This document shows, one piece after another, positions 36,759 through 48,711 of a stretch of 64,000 nt of DNA. The stretch spans positions 293,544,253-293,608,252 of the forward strand of contig NC_133770.1 of assembly GCF_003597395.2 (NCBI RefSeq), written 5' to 3'. Within the stretch, counting starts at the first letter, position 1. Each line of letters starts with the position of its first letter. The translations under genes and the position numbers were made by a program. The notes below the pieces were generated by a model. That model searched no databases, was not told where the DNA came from, and worked only from the letters and a program-made list of their open reading frames with translations. The stretch is from Chelonoidis abingdonii. Taxonomy: Eukaryota > Chordata > Testudines > Testudinidae.

Positions 36759-38079
36759 TTGGAAATAGCAAATCGCAGCCACGCCGCCTGGAAGAGAATC
36801 ACTCTTTGTTGCTCAAACCAGTACTCTCCCAGAACAACCCAGAAAAACGCTAAAGCAAACTCTCAGCAAAAAAATATCACATAACTTCAAAGATATAATA
36901 GAAAGCACACAGGGGATTCCTGATGCTTCAACAAAAAGCATGACTCTTGTGGGGAAGCGGCAGGGTAGCAAGTTCTTCCTAGAGCAATTACTGTAACAGT
37001 AAGTAAACTGCTTCTCAAAAGTTCATCTCTCTCAAAAAACTACTTTTAGAAAAGAAAGTTGTTTTTTTTGAGAAAAGTTTGTATGTAGAGTATATATTTT
37101 GATAATATACATAAAATGTGAACTGTTTAGTTTGTCTGCTGTCTAACAATACAAATATTAAGAAAGAGTGAAAATAACTGCCTTAGACCCAGGAAAGAAT
37201 CACCTCTTCAACTTCTCTATCCATCTCTGTGCTTACTTAATGAAATCCTCATAACTCCCCCTCACCTCTAGGATTTTCTTTGTAAATCAACCCACACTCT
37301 CCTTGCTTAGCAACAAGCTTAAAATTTAACAAACACAGGTACTGTCCATAATTGCAAACATCAGAAAATGCAAGATTCACTACTTTTCATAAAAAAAAAT
37401 GTCAAAGAGGACCGTACTGAAATTCACTGAGAACCTATAAAAATTAGTAAAAAATGAACCTGGAGAAGAGCTCGCAAGACAGAAGCTTGTCTCCTTCACC
37501 AAAAAATTGGTCCAATAAAGAAACCGCATCCACCTGGTCTTAAAACAAACCACATCATATAAAAACAAAAGCATAAACAATGAAACAATATCATATCCTC
37601 AAGTGTTTCCATGAGCTCTGCATCTTGTAAGAGTCCCAGTCATCACTCGAAATACACTGAATTGGCCCATATTGGAACTTCATGGAGGACATGTTTTACC
37701 TGCAACTTTTGTTACGAACTATAACACACATCCCATAACAAAAGTAAAAACATCTACAGGCTCCATAACATTGATAATTAAAAACAGTACAATCCTTGCA
37801 TATAATACACATTAAATCTTCCCATCATGAATGTAAAACGCAACAAAGATGTTTTTTTTTTATATACAATCTGACGTACATGTAACCTAACACTGTTGCT
37901 TATGCTGTATCAAACATTAGTGACAGTACCTAACAGAATAACACATAAATAACCTTGCCCACCTGAACTTGGCTAGCAGCACTATTCGCACATGTAAATA
38001 TATTTGTGATTTGAATCCAATAAATTTCAACAAAAGAAAAAAAATCTACAGGTATAAATTCAAAGCTGATAAAAGCGAA

Positions 38080-38310
38080 TGAGGACGAGGACAGTCTACA
38101 TTACAGACTTCTCGCTTGGCACAGCAGGCAGTCCAGATGTTGAAAGGAGAAGAAATACGACACATGCAGCGGCCAAGCAGGATCCCACCCGAGATGCACT
38201 AACTCAGCAAAAGTACTCCATCATCGTAAAACTTGTATGCTGGAAGAACGTCCATAAAGATCGTTGCCAGACCTCAATACACATAAAGTGTGCCAAGTGA
38301 GACAGCATAA
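38080..38310 (-). repeat. Noisy copy of the MITE at 53028-53266
   Basis: Reverse-complement match to the clean element on the right arm, including 'cagtctacattacagac' and 'ttggcacagc'. It is not an independent insertion. Confidence 0.6.
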
Positions 38311-40232
38311 ATTCCTGGGACAAAAAAAATAAAAATAAAAAACCAATGGACGGGCCTAGACCTGCATAAACACTATACATCTAAACCTTGTACCTACAAG
38401 TAAGTCGCAGCTACATACTGACGTCCTACTCAATACTGTCGAATAGTTAAATACTGTTAAGCGCTTAGCAGGAAAATGAACTTTTTTTTGTTTAGAAGAG
38501 ATGTACTCTCTTATAACAGAACAGCACACAAACAGTAGTAAGCGTTGCAAGTGTAAAAAACCTGTCACCAAATTAATGCCCTACAAACGAACAAAAAATC
38601 ACAGATCTCCAGCAACCAGCACCCAGTGTTACCTAGTGTAATACATACTCCCTAGCTACCCCTAAGACAGCTCCGCCTGCCCACCACTCCACCCTCGACA
38701 TCCTTGCGAGGACAGGATCAACAGGATCGAACAAAACAGCACAGTTGTTCAGTCCAACCATGGCTACAATATGTCTTCAATCTTTCAAAACAGAATCTAT
38801 ACATGGATACCCACATCCGTAAGCAAAAATAATCAGCAGCAATATTTGTGACACCACTATGCCCTAATTTTGAATGATGTTATTAGCCTAAAACAAAGGC
38901 TCCAAAATTTGAATCTTTTCAATTAATAGCATAAAGATATAACTGAAAGCAACAAAAGATGCCCAAAAAGTGGCAACAAATTTTAACAAGTACACCTGTA
39001 GTGATAACCATTAATGAGCAACAAACAATTTCAGTTCAAAGCACAGGACTAGAAGGGAGCTCAAGAAATCCTAGTCTACGTCCCTACACCTCAAGGCAGG
39101 ACGAAGATATCAAACAGGATGGCAATACTTGCCGAGCACACGGAAAGAAACTATATGGGGGCCAGAACTCACAGAATGGGTTGAAGGTTTGGGGGGGGTT
39201 GGCTCCGGCTCGGGGTGCGGAATCTAAGGTGGGCAAAATGTGAAGTTCAGTGGATGCTAGGGGCCAAGAGTTCGGTGGGCAGAGGGGATCAGAGCGAACA
39301 TGTTGAGCTGCCAGGAAAGGGTGAGCTCCAATGGGGTGCAGCTCTAGGAAAGGGCTGCGACGAGGAGTGGGTCCAGAGTCCCAGACGGGACCGAGCGTTA
39401 GAGAGGATCAGGGCCAGGGTGGGCAGGGGCGCTCTAGCATTTGCCCTCCCTGGTTTTAAGATAAATTTAGTCCCTGCCTGAGTGCATGAGACTAGTCCAG
39501 AAGACCGCGAGGTCCCCTTCCCAGCTATATCTGGCATCTCAACTCGACCCAGTGTCAGTCCGATCCACTCACTGAGCACCATCAAGTAGTGCAGCTGCTG
39601 CACAAAGCATTTTTGAGCAGCAGCTGAAGGATTCCCATGCATACCCAAAACGTACCATCAAAGCTAGAGGTCAGTAACAGCCAAACTTTGGCAAAGCACC
39701 CTCCTTCATCCTCCTGCCCATGCTAAGACAATCCGTGTATTCCAAGCACAAGCTAGCGCTCAACATTCAGTCGAGCTACAAGAAAACGGAATCAGATGTC
39801 GCACAAACGCAATGATAAGTGCTTACTCCTTCTGATACGCGGGGTTACACTGTCGGAACAGAGCAGGAGAAGTTAAAAAGCAGATGCCACATTCCGTACC
39901 CTCATTCACACGCATCCGAACAGAAGGCCGGTTTTTCGCCGCTAGACTGACACACCGGTCTCAGGCCGGCCACGCCATTCAACCACACTGCCCGGCAGGT
40001 CAGCAAAGCGTTCCCGTTCGGGCTGGTAGTGACGCAGGGCAGCGGTTCCCGCCGCCTGCCGCGCCAGCAGCAGCTAGAGGTACCGGCAGCAAGTGTGAAA
40101 ATCAGACGGGGGGGGGGGTATAAGGAAGCCTGGAACAAAAAAAGACCCAAAAAAGCGACTGTCCTATACAGGGCCAGGGACCCAGAAGCGCAGCCTCGCG
40201 CTGGGTCAAGGCGGCAACCAGCCCGGCGTTAC

Positions 40233-40315
40233 CTGGGAAAGCGTCTCTCCGCCTCTCCCCGGAACTCCCACCAGCGGCAGATCTCCAGCAAGCCCGCGGG
40301 CAGCACCTCCTCCAT
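40233..40315 (-). pseudogene. Noisy inverted copy of the first coding exon
   Basis: It reads on the minus strand from ATG at 40315 to a donor GT at 40232. It matches 50702-50785 but is 83 instead of 84 bases, with compensating small indels that shift the frame. It lies in the noisy inverted block, so it should not be annotated as a second gene or a real pseudogene. Confidence 0.8.
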
Positions 40316-40849
40316 GCAGCGCGGCAGCCGACACGCGCGCTGCCTCCGCGGGAGCGGACTTACAGCATCCCCCCCCCCAGCGGGGCGCACACCGCGTTCC
40401 CCTCACCCGCGCCGCTCCCCTGCCGCCCATGGGCGACGGGACGCAGGAGAGCGCCTCGACGGAGCAACGAGCCTGTGATGGCTGCGTGCCCCATTGCCAC
40501 GCCCCCCTCGGTCACGAGCCAATCGGACCCGCCGCACAGGAGGCCAGAGGGCTTCTTCCCCCTCAGCTCAAGCGCAACAGCCAGATCGCCCCTCCTCGCG
40601 CACGAAGCGGAGGGCGAAGACCCTCCCACGACGGGGGGGTAGGGAACGACGGGGAAGGAGGGTGTACAACCACAACCACACGTCCCCCACCCGCACTGCA
40701 TCACCCTCCTCCCCCGCGCACCATTAGGGTGCCAACGCCTCCAGGGTATGCCGATCCCCCCGAAACGCATCAGTCCCTGAGCGAGCTACGAAAACAATCA
40801 CAGGAATCGTTTAAGAGAATAACCATTACTCAGTTGGGGGGGGACTCGG

Positions 40850-42230
40850 ACTACCCTAACACACGCATCACACACACGCGCACACATGCTTCTTCATCCC
40901 CTCCACACACACCCCAAGTAAGGTTCCCTCCCAAACCAGACACCTCCGCCTCAATGGACTACCCACGACACACATCCCTTCCCACCCAGCTCGCTTCCTC
41001 CCACATACATTCATACCTCCCACCCTGCTGGCTTACCCACACACATTCATTCCCCCCCCCTCCTGGCTCATCCCCCTCACCATCAACTGACGTTGCAACC
41101 CCCAACACACTACAAACCTCCCCTAGCCAGCTGGTCTGTCCCAAATCATACACAACCTCCCCCCCCACGCTCATCCCCTCCTCCACCTATCCTCCCCCAG
41201 CTGGCCCCTCACCCCCCACACACAACATCCCGTCCACTCACGGCTCCATTCCCCCCACACCATCATAACACCATCCCACTCTCAGCCTGCTCACCCCCAC
41301 AACACATACCAGTTCCCTCCCCGCAGTTGTTCAGTCCCCCCTCCAAACCTATCCACCCACCAAGCTCTCATGCCCCCACCCCCCATACACCCATCCCTCC
41401 TACTCAGCTGGCTATTCCCACCCCATAACACACACCACGACACCAGTCCCGCCCCTCACTCTGGATCCATCCCCACACAACCACAACCATCCCTCCCCTA
41501 AGCTGGCTTGTTCCCTCAACACACACACAACAACCCCCGCCCACATGTTCGATGCACACCCCTGCCCCCACCCCCGTTCCCCCACATGCACCCCCTCTGC
41601 CGCGCTTGTCACTCCCCCCATAGCCCTACCTCCAGTGGCTCATCCCTTCATGGCGTCCCCACCATACATGTCCCTCCGCCCGTCTCACCAGACACACCCC
41701 GCTGGCTCTTCTCCGAAACAAACACCACCTCCCCGTCACACCCTCGTTTCCTCTGGCTATCCTACCACGCCCTCCCCTCGTCCCCTACTGGCTCATTCCC
41801 CCACACACACACACAGCAGACTCTCCTCCCTCCCCTCCATGGCCTCCTCCCCGCCATTACCCTCAACAGGCATGCCCCTCCTCCTCCAGCTGGCTCATCC
41901 CCACCCACATGCACACACCCTCCCTCTCATTCCACAACAACCCCTTTCCCTCTCAACAGCTCAACCCATTCAGCCATGCCCCTCGCCTAAGCTGCTCACT
42001 TCCCCCCCTCAAGGAAACCCCTCACCTCACCTCAACCCCGTCAGCTGCTTGATCTCCAACACACCTCCACCGCCATCTCATTCCTCCACAACAAAACATC
42101 CTGCTCGCCCAGCTACTATGCCCCCTCACACACAACACCCCTCCGTCCAGCTACTCGTTCCCCACTCAACACCTCTCCCCTGCAGCTACCTCATCCCCCC
42201 TACCATTGACATTTATCAGCCCTGGGAGTT
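40850..42230 (-). repeat. Noisy inverted copy of the promoter-proximal minisatellite
   Basis: C-rich and CA-rich complement of 48712-50150. The long frames here (279, 255 and 160 codons, proline/histidine/threonine-rich) arise because the array lacks stop codons in these frames. They do not match any protein family. Confidence 0.8.
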
Positions 42231-43989
42231 CATCAGAAAATATTTGGCAGCCGCACCAGAGGATCACCCTACTCACAATGCCACACCTAGAGTGACCAGA
42301 ATGTCCCATTAAATAGGGACAGTCCCAATATCTGGGGCCTTTTCTACATGGATGCCTAGCACCCCCCACCCTTTGCCCTGATCACAGTCTGCAGCTCTGG
42401 TCACCCTAACCAAGAACCAGGCCAACCCACCAGGAGCATTCCCCTTCCTATGGATCCGCGCCAGCAACCAACACAGGGAGCGCCCCAACTGCTACAGACC
42501 AAACCACAACCACCTGCCGCAGATAGCACACCCTCCACAAACTCCTAGACAGGCTAGTTGACCAGGGTGTAATGCGCCCATACAGAAGACCCCTGCATCA
42601 GCCAGCAACCGCGGGAGCAATCAAACCTCTTCACAACACTGCCCCAGGCCACCTAGCCGAGTAGACCAGTGCCCATTCAACAAACTCTGGACCCGGAACA
42701 CCAACCTGGTAGCGAGCACCCTCTCAGCACAACACTAACTAACTGTGTGTCCCTTTAAAGCACTAGGCCAGACTATGCACGACAATGCTGCCTCTGACAG
42801 CTTCCTGTCTGCACCAGCAACCCACAGGATACAGCATCACGTACCCAACTCAACCCCAGCCCTTAAGACACATATACACTTCTCTCCTACCTCTTCCACA
42901 TCACACACCACCAAAGAAGTAGGGGCCAACCCGCAGCAGGGGAAGGAAAAGACCAAGCGTGGCGCTCTGGCCACTATCTTCTTTACCAAGAGTACTCATA
43001 GTTGTTTCCCATAGACCCCCTTCTGTCAGTATGTGAAGGCTATTGGAGGAGATGACAACTGAATTTCTCACATAAGAAACAAATCCAGCTTATTATCCAT
43101 TCATTTGGAATTCTTACCTAGGTTTGAAGAGATCGGGACCTGGATGAGACAATTTGGCTGAGCCCCAAATCCAGCTAACCCTGAGGTAATAGTTATCAGA
43201 TTGGGAAGTAAACAAGGACATATTGAGGATAGGGTGCTTTGTAAAATGACGTGGTGAAACGTTGAGCTATATTGCCAGCGTTAGTGTGTAACACTCAGCA
43301 TGGCTGCTAAATGGACAGGACAGCGGCTGTCTTGGGGATGGTATAGGTGAACGGGGAGGAACAGCACTCTTCCTGCTGGTGTCCACCTCTACCACCAACC
43401 TTCATCACCAACTTAGACTAATGCAAAGTACTCTTATCAGCTACACTTTAAATCCACTTGAACAAAGTGTACAGAAAGCTGGTTCCAGTAGGAAAGGACA
43501 CCATGCTCCAAAATCTACACCCAGGGGAAGAAAGAATTGTCAAGCAGACTCCAGAGAAAATAATTAAAAAACACAGAATGATAAAAGAAATAGAAAAAGA
43601 CAGTCCAGCAAAATGTTTGACAGTCCAGATGGCCTGCAGTCGCCATATTGACTATTCCTACACAGGAATGCTACACGTGCAGCTGTACAAGGACGCGAAT
43701 TAAAATCTTGTACAGCTGTTGAGGCGCGCTGTCATCTGCCGCGACAGCGCGAGCGCGCGTCATGCCACATATGCAGCGGCGTTTGAAGTGGTGCATTATG
43801 GCAGGCTATCCAACAGAACACTCTTCCCATCTGGCCAGGTTGTGGAAGGGGTGGGCTCGACCTGTCCCAATCCTGGATCATTGCTCACATCCACAATCCT
43901 GTTTCCGTCCACAAAGATTTGTCATCCTTTCAAGAACGTCATCGACTGAAGTCCATTCGGCTGTGGGAAATGGAGCCCTATACTGCTGA

Positions 43990-45060
43990 GGATAGTCTGA
44001 CGAATCTCGCCAGCATCCATCACGTTTGCAGTGAGCTATATCTAAGATCCAAAGTGACGTGAGGAGTCCGACGATGATCAGGGTCGTGTAATGCACGACA
44101 CAAAATGCTGTGTATCAACAGGAACAGGCACAGCACACGTGGAACCGCTTTGTGCTTGGGAAACAAGCACTGAGGGTGGGATCACATCGTCATGTAAGTC
44201 TGGGATAGAGCAGGTGACTGCGAACTTCAGATAGAAAGCCATTTCATGACTGTGTGAGGACACCCACCTGCAGGCAAGGACACACCAGACTGAAGCTGCA
44301 TTGCACGAATGGAGATAGCGGCTAGCAATTGACTGGCAACGCCAACATGCTACCGATAGGTCCGCGAACCAAGTTTGGAGGGAAAGTGTACTGTGGAATC
44401 GTGAGTGATTTGCAAGTTGCAGGGCCATTAATTGCATCCTGTAAAGAAGCAACCGTAACCGGAGAACGGCAGGACAATTGTGGAGGGCTTAACACAAATG
44501 GTTTCCCTAAACGTGGAAGGGGCGATAGATGGACCATATCCATCTGGCAACCAATCCACCTAGCACCAACTACTTAACGGAAAAAGGTTCTCTATGGTTC
44601 TCCAGCACTTGTGATACTGTGGCATCATTGACATAACGCAAGCTGGCCCGAAAGTGCATGATGCATGCACATCGGAACAGTGGCCTTTCAGAAGCGTAGG
44701 CGCCTTTCCAGAACGAAGATCACAGTATGGACGCTCGAAATGCCTTGAGATCCGGAGACGCCGCTACCCCTTAATGGCCGGGGTCAAATAAAGCAGACAC
44801 AGGAGCCTTGACAGCAGAAGGACGTTCACACAGCTGAGCTGGTGCTGAATGAACTCTGGAGTGTGCTTTTGGCCGTTAAAGGCGCTGGCGATCTCTGAAT
44901 GGAAGCTAGACTGAGGAAAAGACACCCCGTGTTATACCGCGCTGTACCCTCCAAATTCTGTGAAGGGAAAGGGTGAAACGATCAGCAGGCTATGGAACCT
45001 CGAGGTGTTCAACACGCTGGACACGAATTGCACAGCCAGAGAGCGCTAACTAGACGAGCC
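43990..45060 (+). pseudogene. Harbinger transposase in the noisy block
   Basis: This is the only representation of the middle of the transposase. With frame changes the plus strand gives phrases of the DDE_Tnp_4-type enzyme. The clearest are TPNCGGAIDG-like sequence near 44505-44535, RYPLMAG near 44762-44785 and ECAFGRL near 44860-44880, where the family has its conserved YPLM and VECAFGRLK motifs. No frame stays open for more than about 80 codons. Because the sequence is error-rich, it cannot be judged whether the real gene is intact here, although the clean N-terminus already has a stop and a shift. Confidence 0.7.
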
Positions 45061-46354
45061 CAGCACAGCGCTGCAAGATAGGGATGCCTTGAGTGAGGAA
45101 TTGCGCTGAAAAGCCAACAGAATGTTTGGTGCCTGCAAGGGAGGAAGTGCAGTGGTTACATGCTATAAGAATCTGTGCTAAGCCTGATTGCATTGAGCGT
45201 TTTCTTCCTAGGGCTAAGATAACTTTGACTTCATGCAATAAAAAGACGTTTCAAAGCCAAGAAGTCATTAGGAAAAGAAAATTTTATGAAAAAACACAAC
45301 TTTTTGGAATCAAAAGGCAAGGGTGGTGGGGAACAGCACGCTCACAATTTGCATATGCCGTGTCGGATGCTTGCAATGACTGCTGCACTCAGAGGCTATA
45401 CCTCCATGGGATGGGTTGATGCAGAAGGTAAGGGTCGTAGTTCTCAGCGGTGGTACAACAGGTGTTGGGCAGATGGTGGGTAAGACAGATCTGGGGAATG
45501 GGAGAGCGACAGAGGCACAAGAAAGAGCTTGGACAAGGGCTCGGGGTGGGCTAGGGACGGGATGCTCCACTGCAAGCTACGAGCACGTACATGGAAGAAC
45601 CGCTAGCGTCAGATGCTTAGTCAGCCAACAGTGCTTGCTCCGGCACCTGCAATTCACTGGGGAATCGCTTTCCCTTCCTCCACACCTGCAATTTGATTAC
45701 TCTGGAGAGACTGAAAGCATCACTTCAACAAGCATTTATCTTGCTTTTTCACGGTCCTTCGATTTTGCATCTCTCAAACCTGATAACAAACCAGACAGCT
45801 GAGACTCAAGGTTCATCTAAAGGCAAAATGCAAACGACTAACAGAAGGCAGCAAGTTGGTTATACAGACAAGAAACGAATCCCTACACTAAAGAGGGCGC
45901 ACACAGCTTCAAACCAAATAGCATAATCGATCTCCAAAAGAGAGCACACCTAACCCAGGAACCCCAAAAATGAGTGAAGTAAGGGACGATGCTTCAGCTG
46001 TACGCCTCTGGGGTTCCTGCCTTGGGAAAGCCAAACAAGCTGCGGGACACATACACCGAACACGTCCCAAATTTTCCACAGGAGTTAAGCCGCAAGAATT
46101 AGCTCTGAAGGTGACCTGGGAAAGCAGGGAGGTCGTCTATGCAATCAGCTCCGCCTGCCCCTGCAGCTCATGTGCAGCAAGTCCCCATCACTCCTCGCAG
46201 CACAGTGGCACGACAACGTTATCCTACGGACAGAGAACCTCAGCGGCAGCCTCCATCACTCGGCAGCGCATTGCCAGTGTGGATGAGACTTTTGAGATTA
46301 TCGAGCCAACCGCAACAGACAGACCACATCATAGCTATTCACGCATACAGTCAG

Positions 46355-46751
46355 CAGAATCGGTAGCTGTCTGGAGTTGCCAGCTTCCAGATTGCAATAG
46401 CCACCCGCTTCTCCATCGGCAAGGCAGCTCTCAGTCTTGTGTCCTTGCACTGCAGGTGGGGGTGAGCTCCTCACACAGTCCCATGAAAGTGGCTTTTCTC
46501 ATCTGAAAGTTCTGCAGCCACTGCTCATCATCCCAGACTTACATGACGATGTGATCCCACCACTCAGTGCTTGTTTCCCAAGCCCAAAAGCAGCGTTCCA
46601 CTGTGCTGAGCATGTCCGTGAATGCCACAAGCAATTTTGTGTCGTATGCATTACACGACTCACTATCATCGTCGGACTCCTCACTGTCACTTTGGATCTT
46701 AAGGAATAGCTCAACTGCCAAACGTGATGGGCTGGCGAGATTCGTCAGCAT
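46355..46751 (-). pseudogene. Harbinger transposase, N-terminal part, broken
   Basis: The minus strand from ATG at 46751 reads an acidic leader (FLKIQSDSEESDDDSES), then LLVAFTDMLSTVERCFWAWE and STEWWDHIVM. A TAA stop follows directly (near 46537), then VWDDEQWLQNFQMRKATFMG continues in frame. After CEELTP one extra C in a C run shifts the frame, and the text then continues as an LRAALPMEKRVAIAIWKL-type sequence. The two lesions in clean sequence show that the transposase is a pseudogene in this copy. Confidence 0.75.
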
Positions 46752-47128
46752 ACTCCTCAGCAGTTAGGGCTCCATTTCCCACAGACCGAAATGGAACTCA
46801 GATCGCACTGCACAGAAATCATTGAAAGATGGCACCAAATGTGGACGGAAACACAGGGATTGCTGGGATGTGAAGCAATGCATCACAGGGCATTGGGACA
46901 GGAATCAGAATGCCCCACCCCCTTCCCACAACCCATGGCACCAGAATGGGAAGAGGTGTTCTGTGGGATAGCTGCCCATAATGCACCACTCACAACGCCG
47001 CTGCAAATGTGGCCATGACAGCGCGCTCGCAGCTGTCAGCATGGACAGACTGCAGCGCTTTCCCTACACAGCTGTACAAAGACATGTTTAACTCCCAGCA
47101 CTGTACAGCTGCAAGTGTAGCCATACCC
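46355..47128. mobile_element. PIF/Harbinger element, right segment
   Basis: Clean sequence resumes at about 46355, where the orientation flips: transposase text is now on the minus strand, as in the left segment. The terminus ends CAAGTGTAGCCATACCC at 47128 with TGT outside. Together with 34233-36733 and the noisy middle, the whole element would be about 4 kb. Confidence 0.8.
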
Positions 47129-48079
47129 TGTGTCAGGAATAGTCAATAGGCAGACTGCAGGCCAAATCTGGACTGTCAAACACTTTTGCATGGACCCTGA
47201 AATCTTTTTATTTACTTATTATCATTACTGTTGTTTTTTAATTATTTTCTCTGGAGTCTAGACTTTGACAAAAAATAACTCTTCTTCCCCTGGGTGTAGA
47301 TTCTGGAGCATTGGTGTCACATTCCTACTGAGAAACACAGCTTTCTGTACCAACTTTAGTTCCAAGTGGATTTAAAGTGTAGCCTGAATAAGAGTACTTT
47401 GCAATAGTCTAAAGTTTGGGTGATGAAGGTATGGTGGTAGTAGGGTCTACACAGCAGAGAAAAGGTTGTGATATCCTCCCCAGATTTCAACCAATAAAAA
47501 CCATCCCAAGCACAGCCGCTGCCTGACCATTTAGCAGCAATGCTGAGTGTAACCACACCTACCGACTGCAAATATAGACCTCAAACGTCACACACCGTCA
47601 GTTACAAAGACACACATAATCCTCACCATATGTACCTGTTACATTCCCCAATCTGCTAACATTACCTCAGGGTTAGCTGGATTGGGCATCAGCCAAATTG
47701 TCCTCATCCAGGTCCAGATCTCTTCAAAACACTAGGTAAGACATTCAAATACCAAATGAAATGGAAACATAAAGCTGGATGTTATCATTATGTTGAAGAC
47801 ACTTCAGTTCAGCTCATTAATTCCTCCAATAGCCCCTATACACATACTGACCAGAAGGGGTCTATGGAAACAACATATGAGTACTCTTGTAAAAGAAGAA
47901 TAGTTGCCCAGAGCCGCACGCTTGGGTCTTTTCCTTCCCCTGCTGCAGGAGTTGACCCCCATACTTTTTAGGGGTGTGTGAATGTAGAGGAAAGAAAGGG
48001 GAGGAGAGAAGTGTATATGTGTCTCCTAAGGCAGCTGGGGTTGGTGGTAACAGTGCTGCTGCTAGTCCTGTGGGTTGCT
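47129..48079. other. Gene-free flank, nothing firm
   Basis: AT-rich sequence right of the Harbinger element. The stretch from about 47155 to 47280 looks like an older dispersed repeat, but I cannot name it. The noisy inverted counterpart is about 42900-43660. Confidence 0.4.
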
Positions 48080-48690
48080 GGCCCAGCACAGAAGCTGTCA
48101 AGAAGGCAGCATTCGCTGCATGTCTGGCCTAGTGCTTTCAAGAGGGACACACACAAGTTAGTTAGTGTGGTGCTGAGGAGGGTGCTCCCTGCCAGGTTGG
48201 CTAGTCCGGCCCAGAGTTTGTTGAAGGGGCATGGTCTACTCGAGTAGGCTGGCCTGGGGCAGTGTCTGTGAAAGAGGTGATGCTCCCCGAGGTTGCCTGG
48301 CCTGATGCAGGGTCTCTGTATGGGCGCATACACCCCCTGGGTCAACTAGCCTGTCCTAGAGTTTGTGGAAGGGTGTGTGCTATCCTGGGCCAGGTGGTGT
48401 GGTTTAGTGTCTGTAGCAGTTGGGGCGCTCCCTGTGTTGGTCTGCCTGGCGCGGCATCCATAGGAAGGGGACATGCTCCTGCTGGGTTGGCCTGGTGTGG
48501 TTAGGGTGACCAGATAGCAAGAGTGAAAATCAGGACAAAGGGTGGGGGGTAATAGGCATCCATGTAAGAAAAAGCCCCAAATATTGGGACTGTCCCTATT
48601 TAATTGGGACATCTGGTCACCCTAGGTGTGGCATCTGTGAGTAGGGGGTGTGCTCCTACTGGGTCAGGCTGCCAAATATTTCCTGATGAA
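48080..48690 (+). repeat. Diverged minisatellite, period about 60 bp
   Basis: Units contain, in order, a 'gtgctcc(c)tg' start, 'ggttggcctgg' and '(g)tgtctgtg.aggggg'. About eight to nine diverged units are visible. A MITE interrupts the array at 48504-48622. Confidence 0.65.
48504..48622. mobile_element. MITE with GGGTGACCAGAT ends and TA flanks
   Basis: This 119-bp element starts GGGTGACCAGAT and ends ATCTGGTCACCC, perfect 12-bp inverted repeats. TA lies on each side (48502-48503 and 48623-48624). It is the same family as 50994-51113 (opposite orientation) and the fragment at 50850-50947. Confidence 0.85.
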
Positions 48691-48711
48691 AACTCCAGGG
48701 CTGATAAATGT

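Larger units (their letters stand above)
36759..46355 (-). repeat. Noisy inverted copy of both flanks, probable misassembled gap fill
   Basis: Read in reverse complement, 36759 to about 43660 matches 54653 down to 47129. From about 43667 to 45060 it is the Harbinger terminus and transposase. From about 45250 to 46355 it matches about 36450 down to 35220. The order is exactly that of the true locus in opposite orientation, about 8 percent shorter, with dense small indels. It therefore looks like an unpolished long read placed backwards across the gap and overrunning both sides. Genes and repeats inside are duplicates of clean features elsewhere, except the transposase middle. Confidence 0.9.

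Noticed and set aside
40233..40315. Second promoter and first exon in opposite orientation (bidirectional or duplicated gene)
   Set aside because: It is a frameshifted reverse copy of 50702-50785 within sequence that looks like an unpolished read, so it is not counted as a real gene.
40429..42312. Long plus-strand frames (279, 255 and 160 codons) rich in P, H, T and S
   Set aside because: They lie on the complement of the minisatellite inside the noisy inverted block. The C/A-rich repeat simply lacks stop codons, several frames overlap and no family motif is visible.
43667..46355. A second, full Harbinger element inverted relative to the first
   Set aside because: Its order, orientation and error pattern are explained by the reversed gap fill; its ends and flanks are the same insertion site as 47128.
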